Shown piece by piece: positions 47,450-57,238 of a stretch of 64,000 nucleotides of DNA (position 1 is the stretch's first letter; each line of letters starts with the position of its first letter). The translations under genes were made by a program, and so were the position numbers. The stretch is taken from positions 11,043,485-11,107,484 of the forward strand of contig NC_049909.1 in the NCBI RefSeq assembly GCF_001411555.2. The letters are read 5' to 3'. Under the pieces are notes generated by a model that ran no database searches, had not been told where the DNA came from, and saw nothing but the letters and a program-made list of their open reading frames with translations. Origin of the DNA: Juglans regia. Taxonomy: Eukaryota > Streptophyta > Magnoliopsida > Fagales > Juglandaceae.

Positions 47450-47712
47450 GGGAATCTGGGGGGGAGCCTTGAGGAAATAAAGGGAAACCATGTAAAACAA
47501 CATTGTTTTTACATCCAAAAATGATGTCGTTTTACGTTTAGTGTGACATTTTGTGACCAAAACAGAGTCAAACGACGCGGTTTGGGAATCTGGGGGGGAG
47601 CCTTGAGGAAATAAGGGGAAACCATGTAAAACAGTGCTGTTTTTACATCCAAAAATGATGTCGTTTTACGTTTTGTGTGATGTTTTGTGACCGAAACAGA
47701 GTCAAACGACGC
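47450..47712. repeat. About 134-bp tandem duplication
   Basis: GGGAATCTGGGGGGGAGCC starts at 47450 and at 47584; the text following each (GAGGAAATAA...GTGACCAAAACAGAGTCAAACGACG) is nearly the same. A GA microsatellite lies just before it (about 47335-47357). Confidence 0.8.
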
Positions 47713-47879
47713 TGTTTTGAGTCTGTTTTGGCCCCTTTAGCCTAGGTTGCACCGCTGCAGGGTATTGGGCTCTTCATACGAGTCGTGTTTTGGGCCTTTT
47801 TTTTTCCTTAACCCTACATCAAACCCTAAACCAATTTTAATCTTTGTTTTAGCCATAAATTTTTGTATTTATGGTTTTT

Positions 47880-48815
47880 ATAATCTTTAAATTGTGAGTT
47901 TAATTGTTAGTATTGATTATTAACAATTACTATTTAACATAGTATATAATTACATGTTATAACATAGTATATTTAATAACATGTAATATAATATTTTATA
48001 TTAATGTTTAACTTATTCCTATTATAGACTTGTATTATAGTGTTTAATTACATGTTATTGTATCAATTCCTAACTTATTTCTAAATTAATTATATACTAA
48101 ACTTAGTATTATATATTATTATACTAGTGTTATTATACATTAGTATTACATGTTATTATAAACTTATAGATTATTGTTTACACATTAGTATCAAATGTGA
48201 TTATATATTAGTTATTATACATTAGTATTACATGTTATTATAACTTTATACATTAGTGTTTATACATTAGTATTACATGTTATTATAAATTTATAGATTA
48301 GTGTTTATACATTAGTATTAAATGTTATTATACATTAGAGCTACATGATAGTAATATTAAGGTGTTTACATATACTAAACTATTATTATAGTATAAGTAT
48401 ATTATTTTATAATAATTAGCTCATACTAGTATATTATTGAATTTAACTCACTATGTAAGTTATAGTTATATAAAATATATATGATTAATATATATATATA
48501 TATAAATACATATTTACATAACATATGTATAATATCGAAGTAGGAGGTGGAGTCAAAGTCGGAGTCAAAGGGCAAAGTCAGAGTCGGAGTTTGAGTCGGT
48601 CCAACTCCACCTCCAACTTCGACTCTAACTCCAACTTCAACTCTAACTCCAACTTCAACTTCGACTCTAACTCCAACTTTCAAACTAAAAAAAACTTAGA
48701 CTCTGACTCTGACTCTGACTTATCGGAGATGAATAAGAGCCAAAGCGAAGTCGGAGTCAGAGTCGGAGTCGGAGTTGGAGCCAGAGTCAAATTTTCAAAT
48801 TTTTGCTTAGTCTTA
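47880..48815 (-). repeat. Hexanucleotide-rich repeat, right inverted arm
   Basis: In inverse order to the left arm: AT-rich ATTAGTATTACATGTTATTA-type text, then 250 bp of GAGTCGGAGTC and CCAACTCCAACTT hexamers (48540-48790), ending ATTTTTGCTTAGTCTTA at 48815. The + and - frames across the hexamers are Ser/Asn- or Val/Glu-rich products of the repeat and are not genes. Confidence 0.6.
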
Positions 48816-48969
48816 ACCAAGCTAAAACAAAGGATAAATATCCAAAACTCTTTTTTAATAAAGATAATTGAAATAAACAATTAAAGACATAAGAGTGATA
48901 TGTTTTTATTGTGTTTAATGAAGTTTATAAAAATTACAATGACACTAATAAATATTGTAGAATCTGGAG

Positions 48970-49385
48970 CTGTGTTTGGAAGATGAACCCAATTCAACTC
49001 ATCTCAAACCAATCATTGATGAGACCCTCTATTTTTTCAATTTTTCATAAAAAAAAGTTAAACACATTTCAACTTACATATATTTTAACCTAAAAAATTA
49101 AACTCATCTCAACCTAAAAAAGTTAAACCTAATTCAATGGAACCCACAAAATACCATAATTCGCTACTCAACTCAACTCAACTCAACATCCAAACGATTA
49201 CAAAAGTCCCCCAACTCATCTCAACTCATTGCATCTGATCATTACAATTTTTCCACATTTCCACATAAAATATAATAAATAATTCAAAATTTTCAAATCC
49301 CAAAACAATAATAGTATTAATAAATGATATTCTAATAATATTTTATTTAACTTTTATATTGCATCTCAACTCAATATCCAAGCTT
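48970..49385. mobile_element. MITE-like elements of the CATCTCA family (two units)
   Basis: TGTTTGGAAGATGAACCCAA at about 48973 and CATCCAAACG at about 49190 bound the first unit; a second follows to about 49385 (ending CAATATCCAAGC). Both contain AACTCATCTCAAC words and CATAAAATATAATAAATAAT, as at 1971-2162 and 2360-2573. Confidence 0.5.
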
Positions 49386-49831
49386 AAAAAGTCACAAACA
49401 AACTTCACAAGTTTGCTTCCATGCCACAGCTCCATTCACTTTTGATGCACGGCACGTAGTCCATCCTGCAACACAACCCCTGCCTTTGCAATTTGAATGC
49501 TTGTAGTCATAACAAAATGTGGTTACAAATGGATGGCAATGTGATCAAGTAGTGTACTTAAACAAAATCTACTTTGCCGAGACAAATAGCTCTTCCAAAA
49601 ACCTAAAAAATCTATCTTGATATCACAAAGGATAAAGAAAAACTCTCTCAAAGAGTAATTCCATAATTATGATAAAAAAATATATTAATCAACAACCTTA
49701 CATATGCCTCAAAGATTGGTGTTTGAAACCTAAAACCAAAATCCTTTCTTTTGGGCTATTTATCAAACATTAGATTTTAACGAAATCCAAGCTGGATTAT
49801 TATTTTCTAAAATGTTGAATATGAATTCACA

Positions 49832-49882
<51 letters not shown>

Positions 49883-49942
49883 TAAAATCATTCAATTTCA
49901 ACCCTTCATTCTAAAATCTACTAATAAGCACCCATGCCATTG
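49386..49942. other. Non-coding DNA with a GA microsatellite
   Basis: No coding region was recognised. A run of about 22 GA dinucleotides lies at 49835-49879. Confidence 0.6.
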
Positions 49943-50543
49943 TGATGGAAGCCTCACTCTCACTCAAGTGTTTGTGGCGTGTTGGGTGATTGAATCTAGG
50001 GTTACCTCAAGGCAACACCAAGATCTGATTGATATGATGGTGAAAATTAAGACTAACACAGGCTAGCACTCAATTCTTGAAAGATTGGAAGAGAAAATTC
50101 TCATTCATTCAAAATAGCATAATCAATTACAATGCAAAACCGAAATAAATAGTACTAGGGTTCGGCTAGCCCTCCCCCAATTACTCCCTCTAACAACCTT
50201 AATTTCAAACATAAATCAAACTCCTAAATTTAAGGAAACAATCTTATCAAATGCCTAAAATAAAATAAACAAACTCAAACAAATTAACAAATAGATAATC
50301 TCCTTAATTTGAACGAAATATTCGGCCAACCCTCTGGCAACGGCCCAATCCCTAAAATCAAGGGGTTTGCCTCCTCCCCTAAGTTCAAGGGATTTGCCAA
50401 CCAACTCCTAAAATCAAGGAATTGGCTAACAACTTGATCCTCCTCTAGTTGATCTTGTCTTGGGCGCCCAATGACCCATCATCTGAGCCATGCATGCACC
50501 CCAGTGCCACCCTCCTAACCTCAACACGCCTAGCCCTCCTAAT

Positions 50544-51084
50544 TAGGGGTGACAATATGTAACACGACTCGTTAACCCAACATGAACACGATACATTAAA
50601 AGCGGGTTAGAGTTTAGCCTTAACGGGTTCGGGTTAAAACAGGTTGACCTGTTAAGACACGATTGCTTAACGAGTTGATAACGGGTCAACCCGTTTTGAA
50701 CCGTCAAGAAAGTTAAAGTTGCAATTATACCCTTATATCTAAAAATAAAATTGTTGGGATTTTAATTTCGATATTTTGATTATTTGGATTGTAATTTTAG
50801 ACATATAGTTAGTTTTATATTTTGTATAGATATTGTGATTTTAACATTTATATAAAATTATGCTAAACGTAACTAGGTCAAACAGGTATGTTTAACCCCC
50901 CATTTAGATAAATGGGTCAAATTGGGTTGACACGACACAACCCATTATGTTAATGGGTCATGTTAGGGTTTGAGATTTTGACACAACAAGCTTAACGGGT
51001 CGGGTTAGGGTTGACCCATATATTAAAATATATATGTCTCGACACGACACGAACACGACCCATTAACATGATTTGACACCCCTA
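50544..51084. mobile_element. hAT-type MITE with 8-bp TSD in the 3' LTR
   Basis: The ends TAGGGGTGACAA and TTTGACACCCCTA are inverted repeats. The flanks are CTCCTAAT (50536-50543) and CTCCTATT (51085-51092), an 8-bp duplication with one mismatch, as made by hAT transposases. The paralogous LTR at about 53565-53580 reads CCCTCCTAGTGGCATTA without the element, which is the empty site. Inside are repeated words ACGGGTCAACCCGTT and TAACGGGTCGGGTT. It encodes no transposase. Confidence 0.9.
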
Positions 51085-51883
51085 CTCCTATTGGCATTAC
51101 GAATGGCCCTTCTTGGATCTCTATCGATCCTCCCCCTTCAAGACCGACCTTGTCCTCAAGGTCCAAATCTGGGAATTGATCATTGAGAACCCGAACACTC
51201 TCCCATGTAGCATCTTCGGTTGGGAGCCCCCTCCATTGAACCAAGGCTTCGGTTGCCACTTGACCACCCTTCCTCACATACTCCATCAAGTCATTAGGAA
51301 CCTCGGCCCCTAACTCCCTCTCCATGCCCCTATCTTCCACTTCATGTCCCTCACTCAAGCCCCTCGGTTGGGAGGCCAATGTGATAGCAAAACATTGCCC
51401 CCATTGTCTCAAAAGCTTCTCCATCTCATTAGGCCCCACGACCTTACATCCCCCTCTTTCATTCATCCTGATGGTCACCCATTTACCCTTCATCATAAAC
51501 TTCATAGTCATTTTTCTATAGTCCGAGACTATCTTCCCTATCTCCTCTTGCCATTGCACACCCAACACAACTTCCAACCCCACAATAGGCAAAGAATATA
51601 AATCCACTACAATTTCAAGGCCTTGTGTTTTTAAACATACTTTTTTAGATACTTCTCTACACCTTATCTTCTCCTTGCTAACTACCTTGGCCTCGAATGG
51701 AGTGATAGAAGTCATAGGCAACCCCAAGCTCTTGGCCACTTTAGAGTTGATGAAGTTTAGGGATGAGCCATTATCAACAAGAACTGTTACCTTTATCTTG
51801 CCAATATGAGCTTGTGTTTTCATCGTTTTAGGCCCCACAACACCCGTCAATGCATGGATAGAAATTTGAGGATCTCCCCTCAC
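51023..51883 (-). CDS. Gypsy protease fused in frame to a chromodomain-type C-terminus
   Basis: An uninterrupted 286-residue frame. Residues about 30-75 are a retropepsin (IKVTVLVDNGSSLNFINSKV, active-site DNGSS at 37-41; IVGLEVVLGVQW at about 100-112). After about residue 185 the frame passes directly to the C-terminal integrase/chromodomain end (VATEALVQWRGLPTEDATWE, then FPDLDLEDKVGLEGGGS). The RT, RNase H and integrase core have been lost with the frame kept. The last about 20 residues come from the hAT MITE inserted downstream. Start taken as the first codon of the open frame; in the parent element it is part of a longer polyprotein and the upstream codon is a stop. Whether it is expressed is unknown, and it cannot transpose by itself. 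Confidence 0.6.
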   Translation of the reverse strand: MRGDPQISIHALTGVVGPKTMKTQAHIGKIKVTVLVDNGSSLNFINSKVAKSLGLPMTSITPFEAKVVSKEKIRCREVSKKVCLKTQGLEIVVDLYSLPIVGLEVVLGVQWQEEIGKIVSDYRKMTMKFMMKGKWVTIRMNERGGCKVVGPNEMEKLLRQWGQCFAITLASQPRGLSEGHEVEDRGMERELGAEVPNDLMEYVRKGGQVATEALVQWRGLPTEDATWESVRVLNDQFPDLDLEDKVGLEGGGSIEIQEGPFVMPIGVGVSNHVNGSCSCRVETYIF

Positions 51884-52183
51884 GACTTCATCTTATTCTT
51901 GCTCTTCTTGCCCTTGCTCTTCCTCCCCTATGTCGTCCTCTTCCTCTAACTCCATCTCTATGAGATAAATTTGCTTGGCTTTGCTAGATTGTGAACCTCT
52001 CATTGCAATTGAAACTAAGCCCCTTCCCTCTTTGTCGTTGCATCTCTTCCCAAGGTAGCCTATTCACTCATGCGGGTAATGGTTTGGTTCTACTTGATGC
52101 ACCTTCACTAGGACCTCCCAGTGAGAAGTCCTTGCCAAAAATTTGGTTTGCATCAAACTTGGAAACCATTGGGGGTGGTTTCC

Positions 52184-53034
52184 TCACCTCCAAGCGTTAT
52201 TCTTCCTTAAATTTTGGAGTTGATCTTCCTTAATCCGTGCAACCTCCAAGGTATGCATCAAGGTCTTCGGCTTATTAAGTTTTACCTTTGTTGCCAACTC
52301 ACTTTTCAAGCCACCCACAAAGGTTCCAATGAGGGCCTTCTCCAACCACCCATGTGCTCTAATGAACAAGTATTCGAACTCCTTTTGATAATCTTTTAAA
52401 GATCCAGTTTGCCTGATCTTTGAGAAAGTTTCATGGTAGTCCATATACTCGGTTGATCCGAACCTCCTCAAAAGCTCCTTGACAAACTTCCTCCATCTCA
52501 ACTCCCTCCTTAGAGCCCTATAGGTCTTCCTCATCCATTGCCACCATTGGTTGGCCTCCCCCTCAAGGAAGTAGGTGGCATAGGACACTTTAGCATGACT
52601 CTCCATGTAATTGTGCTCGAAATATTGCTCAGCCCTACTAACCCAAGTGCTCGAGTCATTACCATTGAACTTAGGAAATTTCATTTTTGGTTTGAGAACT
52701 TCCCCTACGTGCACCTCTCCTCTCACCTTGGTTCCCTTCTTCCCTTTCACTTTCCCCAGTTGATTCCTCATGAGTGCTTGAGGAATCTTGAGAAGATGAA
52801 TCCGAGTCATCCACCCTCTCTTGGTTTTGGCTACTTCTAGATCCAACAAAACCCTCTGGACTATGGGGCTCTTCTCCTATGGCGCCTCCTCTCTCCATTC
52901 CTCCTTTGATCCACCAATTGGTGGAGCACCTCCTCTATCCTTCCAAACATTTCATTGGTAGTGGTTTGTTGTGCCTCCAAAGCGGCTTCAAGGTTCTCAA
53001 TCCGCTCCCTATGAGTTGGTTGTTGATCGGCCAT
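52184..53034 (-). pseudogene. Chromovirus-like gag
   Basis: The ATG at 53034 starts MADQQPTHRERIENLEAALE, a helical N-terminus. An extra G in the GGGG at about 52864-52867 shifts the frame; a second frame (from 52898) carries HSPEGFVGSRSSQNQERVDD. A third frame (52849-52184) holds the capsid: KMKFPKFNGNDSSTWVSRAE, YATYFLEGEANQWWQWM, FVKELLRRFGSTEYMDYHETF, SLKDYQKEFEYL, GTFVGGLKSELATKVKL. The partial copy at 54705-54472 keeps the reading frame at the G run (GGG), showing that the insertion is private to this copy. No CCHC knuckle was seen between 52184 and the protease. Confidence 0.75.
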
Positions 53035-53059
53035 AGCTTCCTTTCCTTGGATTGGACAC

Positions 53060-53598
53060 TCTCAACGAAAGCACCAATGATGGAAGCCTCACTCTCACTC
53101 AAGTGTTTGTGGCGTGTTGGGTGGTTGAATCTAAGGTTACCTTTACCTCAAGGTAACACCAAGATCCGATTGGTATGATGGTGAAAATTAAGAATAACTC
53201 AGGCTAGCACTCAATTCTCAAAAGATTGGAAGAGAAAATTCTCATTCATTCAAAATAGCATAATCAATTAAAATCTTATTAAATGCCTAAAATAAAGGAA
53301 ACAAACTCAAACAAATTAACAAATAGATAATTTCCCTAATTTGAAGGAGATATTCAGCCAACCCTCTAGCAACGGCCCAATCCCCTAAAATCAAGTGGTT
53401 TGCCTCCTCCCCTAAGTTCAAGGGATTTGCCAACCAACACCTAAAATCAAGGAATTGGCTAACAACTTGATCCTCCTCTAGTTGACATTGTCTTGGGCAC
53501 CCAAGGATCCATCACCTGAGCCATGCATGCACCCCAATGCCACCCTCCTAGCCTCGGCACGCTTAGCCCTCCTAGTGGCATTACAAATGACCCTTCTT
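53060..53598 (-). mobile_element. 5' LTR and primer site of the chromovirus-like element
   Basis: The LTR runs on the - strand from 53598 to CTTCCATCA at 53078, followed by the primer site TGGTGCTTTCGTTGAGAG. It matches the 3' LTR at 49943-51114 without the hAT MITE and without about 100 bp, and it shares that deletion with the third copy at 54749-55236. Confidence 0.75.
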
Positions 53599-53599
53599 A

Positions 53600-54495
53600 C
53601 ACTACAAGGGACAATATTTTTACCAGAGCTACCATTTCGCTGGCAAAAGCTTTATTTACGCCGCCTTACGCCTATGCCAGCAAGATTAAAATTGTTGGAA
53701 TTTCGCAGGTATTAAAGCCCCAGATTAGACCTACTCCAACGAAAACCAAAATTCGCTGTCATTGCAAGTTATTTACCGGCGAAATTTTTTCGCCGCCTCC
53801 AGCTCATATAATCACCGCAACTTGAAGAGATGACACTGCCATTAATCGTTGGGAGAAAATCATTCCAGCGATCTATCTTCGTTGCCAAAAATTCAAATAT
53901 TGCCAGTAATTTTCTTTAGCCGCGATATTAATTAATCGCTACCAAAAAATGTTTATTTTAAAATGACAATTCCAACGATAAATGTTCGCTGTGAATTACC
54001 CTTTCCCTTTGAGATCATTTTGCCGTGATTTATATCTCGCTGGTATCGATATTTTTGCAGCGATTTTAACATTGCTGGGATTAAGTTGTTGGTTGGCAAA
54101 CCTTTTGCCAGCGCCACTCAAATCGCTACTAAATCTTAAATTACGACGATCAGAGTATCGCCGGGAAATTAGAATTTCGTGGTACACTTATTTTGCGGCG
54201 ATACAATAATCGCTACAAAATAGTTTAGCAGCGATATTTTGTCGTCACCATTGATTTGTTTCGTAAGTGGCACACAGTTCCAGCGATCATAAAGACGCCG
54301 TAAGAGATCCAGATCATTTGTAAATTAACTAGCGGTGATAAATGAATTGCCGGGATTGAAATGTTCGCAGCGATTTGATCTTTGTTGGTAATGGCCCCTT
54401 GCGTCTGCTAAACGAATTTACTGGCGAAAAAATTTGCCGCTACTGACATAAAATCGTCAGTAAAACTGAATTCATTGGATACCATTTGACCTCAT
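53600..54495 (+). mobile_element. CACTA-type terminus with a dense subterminal motif array
   Basis: CACTACAAGGGACAATATTT at 53600 is a CACTA-superfamily start. For the next 880 bp short related words occur on both strands at intervals of about 25-35 bp: TTTCGCTGGCAAAA, CCGGCGAAATTTTTTCGCCG, CCAGCGATC, TAATCGCTACCAAA, TTGCAGCGATTTTAAC, TATCGCCGGGAAATT. They read as variants of (A/T)TCGC(T/C)GG(C/T). Subterminal arrays like this bind CACTA-type transposases. No right terminus and no transposase were found; gypsy gag sequence takes over at about 54496. The frames here are made by the motif array. Confidence 0.65.
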
Positions 54496-55236
54496 TTTCT
54501 GGCTTCTTCTAGATCCAACAAAACCCTCTGGACTATGGGCTCTTCTCCTATGGCGCCTCTTCTCTCCATTCCTCCTTTGATCCACCAATTGGTGGAGCAC
54601 CTCCTTTATCCTTCCAAACATTTCATTGGTAGTGGTTTGTTGTGCCTCCAAAGCGGCTTCAAGGTTCTCAATCCGCTCCCTATGAGTTGGTTGTCGATCG
54701 GCCATAGCTTCCTTTCCTTGGATTGGACACTCTCAACGAAAGCACCAATGATGGAAGCCTCACTCTCACTCAAGTGTTTGTGGCGTGTTGGGTGGTTGAA
54801 TCTAAGGTTACCTTTACCTCAAGGTAACACCAAGATCCGATTGGTATGATGGTGAAAATTAAGAATAACTCGGGCTAGCACTCAATTCTCGAAAGAGTGG
54901 AAGAGAAAATTCTCATTCATTCAAAATAGCATAATCAATTACAATCTTATCAAATGCCTAAAATAAAGGAAACAAATTCAAACAAATTAACAAATAGATA
55001 ATCTCCCTAATTTGAAGGAGATATTCAGCCAACCCTCTAGCAACGGCCCAATCCCCCAAAATCAAGTGGTTTGCCTCATCCCCTAAGTTCAAGGGATTTG
55101 TCAACCAACACCTAAAATCAAGGAATTGGCTAACAACTTGATCCTCCTCTAGCTGACCTTGTCTTGGGCACCCAAGGACCCATCACATGAGCCATGCATG
55201 CACCCCAATGCCACACTCCTAGCCTCGGCATGCTTA
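54496..55236 (-). mobile_element. Partial third copy of the chromovirus-like 5' end
   Basis: On the - strand: truncated LTR (55236-54749), primer site (TGGTGCTTTCGTTGAGAG), then the first part of gag from an ATG at 54705 (MADRQPTHRERIENLEAALE) to the CACTA junction. It is close to 52838-53590. The LTR is cut at GCTTAG, 20 bp before the site where the hAT MITE sits in the 3' LTR. Confidence 0.75.
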
Positions 55237-55870
55237 GATCTCCATCACATTGATGTAGACTCAAAACTGAGTCCTACATTATACTCTTCACTCTCCATCT
55301 AGTTGAGGTTTTGAAGCAACTCTCTCTCACTCTTTCTTTAGGTTCATTCTCTCATCAATCTTTTTATCTTAGTCTCTATCTTATTTATTTTTTTCATATT
55401 AAATACGCTATATAATTCAATTATCTATCCGAGAAAAATCTTGTATTCGTATCGCACAAATATAAAAAGCACACCAAGTGTTTGATGGAATTTCTCAATT
55501 CCTGAGGCTCCATGTAATATGTGATCATATTTGTACATTTAGATTCAATCTATTCTACATTGCTTAAGACATAGAAGTTGCATTCTCATTTAACCCCTGG
55601 ATGTTAACTCATAATTAGGACCTAAAGCACATGACTAGATATGGTAATATGCATAATCTAGTACACCCTTGATCTCACCTTTTTGTTTTTAATCATTCTT
55701 CTTTCAAATCACCAACTTATTATCATTATAAGTGGGCGATGAGATAGGAAATTAAATATAAAAAACCTATTTCAAGTTTGTTTATTGACACACCAACACC
55801 AAACATATTATATATTAAGGTGAATCCTTATATCATCACGAGTTAATATTTTTATTTTGATTCCCTCTTT
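55237..55870. other. Non-coding DNA
   Basis: Balanced to AT-rich text with no recognisable gene or repeat. The region near 55320 is C/T-rich (CTCTCTCTCACTC). Confidence 0.45.
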
Positions 55871-55874
55871 CACT

Positions 55875-56082
55875 GCACGTGGGTAGTCAGGTGGTAAGAG
55901 CGGAATTGTGTGCATGAACTCTATGTCATAGGTTCGATTTTCTCTAGAATCAAATTGCGAATTAAGTAGGAGGTCATGGTGGTGAGTTGCGATACTAGTT
56001 TTCCGAGAGTTTAGGTTCATGGATAAGTTAGGATCCAATCGTGGGATGGTTCCCCATCATAAAATATATATATATATATGTT
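55875..56082 (+). mobile_element. tRNA-derived SINE
   Basis: GGTAGTCAGGTGGTAAGAGC (about 55882-55901) is an A-box-like tRNA head and GGTTCGATTT (55931-55940) a B-box, spaced 30 bp apart. The body continues through GCGATACTAGTTTTCCGAGA to a TA-rich tail (about 56062-56080). The target duplication is unclear. The tRNA head is not a functional tRNA gene, since no cloverleaf with an acceptor stem can be drawn. Confidence 0.6.
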
Positions 56083-56280
56083 GTATTTTGGTTCTTTTAA
56101 TACCATTAATAAAATTTAAAATAAGTAATATATAACAACACAAGCAATGGTTTTTTATTGAAAATTAATTTTTTTCAACAATTTTCATAAATTTTCTTTC
56201 TGACATTTGACAAAAAGCTTAATAATTTATCTCATTCTTTGCTCTAATAATTTTTCTCTCTCCTGAATCATTTCTTTTTT

Positions 56281-56972
56281 GGAAAATGCTACATGTCTCG
56301 CTGGGGGCTTCCGTTGGGCTGTAGCTTTTTTTTTTTATCTATTTTTTTTTAGTTTTTTTTATATAGATATTTTTAATAATTTTAAATATTTTAAAAAATA
56401 AAATAAAAATTATAATATTATTAGAAAATACTTTTTTAATCATGAAATAGAATAAAACATAATATTTATCCTACTTCGTAATTAAGGAAGTATTTTTTAA
56501 TGATTTTTTTTTAACTTTCTGATTAAGGAAGTGTTTTTTAATGATATTTTAAATTTATTTTATTTTTTTAAAATATTTAAAAGTGTAAAAAAATCTATAT
56601 AAAAAAAGAAATTAAAAAAAATACATAGAAAAAGTACATGATAAGCCTAATGGGAGCTGTAGCATGTCCATTTTAAATATTTAAAAAAAATCATAATATT
56701 ATTAAAAAATATTTTCTTAATCATGAAGTAAAATAAAAAATTATAAAAAAATATTTTTTATAATTTTTTATTTTATTTCATAATTAAGAAAATATTTTTT
56801 AATATTTATTTTTTTATTTTTTATTAAGAAAGTATTTTCTTAATAATACTTCAAATTTATTTTATTTTTTTAAAATATTAAAAAATCTATATAAAAAATT
56901 ATTTAAGTAAAACATATATAAAATAATATTATAGCTCCAACGAGAGACCCAACGGAGGTTGTAGCATCACCC
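56281..56972. mobile_element. Mutator-type MITE, copy 2, with perfect 9-bp TSD
   Basis: TTCTTTTTT flanks it exactly (56272-56280 and 56973-56981). The left end GGAAAATGCTACATGTCTCG and the right end, read inward, GGGTGATGCTACAACCTCCG match the copy at 6965-7663, as does the AT-rich interior with TTTCTTAATCATGAAGTAAA. It is about 692 bp. Its right edge lies 267 bp before the start codon of the RSRC2-like gene. Confidence 0.9.
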
Positions 56973-57238
56973 TTCTTTTTTATTAACATCCCACTTTGTT
57001 GAGAGTAAGGAAAGAGATAGCTTGCTGAGAGAGAGAAGAGAGGGGGGACTGAAATTAGTACGTAATTATACGGTAAGTTTTATGAAACCGTTGAGGTGTC
57101 TTTTCCTGGTTGGAGGGTGTAAATCTTGCATTTTCACCTCGTCCGGTTTTAAGATTTTCTTGACATACACTACTGCCATTATTGCCCGAACAAATTGCAG
57201 ATTGACTGCTGTGTGAAGTCTCTGTTTGCGTTGGGAGA
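56973..57238 (+). promoter_or_regulatory. Proximal upstream region of the RSRC2-like gene
   Basis: 266 bp between the MITE and the start codon. It has a GA-rich tract (GAGAGAGAGAAGAGAGGGGG, about 57028-57047), of a kind common in plant 5' leaders. No convincing TATA box lies close to it. The transcription start is unknown, so the promoter may extend into the MITE. Confidence 0.35.

Larger units (their letters stand above)
49943..53599 (-). mobile_element. Internally deleted gypsy chromovirus-like element
   Basis: On the - strand: 5' LTR (53598-53078), primer site TGGTGCTTTCGTTGAGAG (53077-53060), gag (53034-52184), protease to chromodomain ORF (51883 to about 51090), a polypurine tract TTGAAGGGGGAGGATCG near 51140, and a 3' LTR (51114-49943) that contains a hAT MITE. 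Reverse transcriptase, RNase H and the integrase core are missing. The two LTRs share their ends (TGATGGAAGCCTCACTC and the GGCATTAC...CCCTTCTT side), but the 3' LTR has about 100 bp (near 50130-50235) that the 5' LTR lacks. Confidence 0.8.

Noticed and set aside
48426..48884. Frames of Val/Glu- or Ser/Asn-rich composition.
   Set aside because: They are translations of GAGTCG-type hexamers and their inverses, so the open frame is a by-product of the repeat.
53482..54209. Frames of 63-100 aa on both strands within the CACTA array.
   Set aside because: They follow from the periodic motif array and have no protein similarity.
55875..55945. tRNA-like sequence.
   Set aside because: A- and B-box are present, but no acceptor or anticodon stems can be paired; the SINE body and TA tail explain it.
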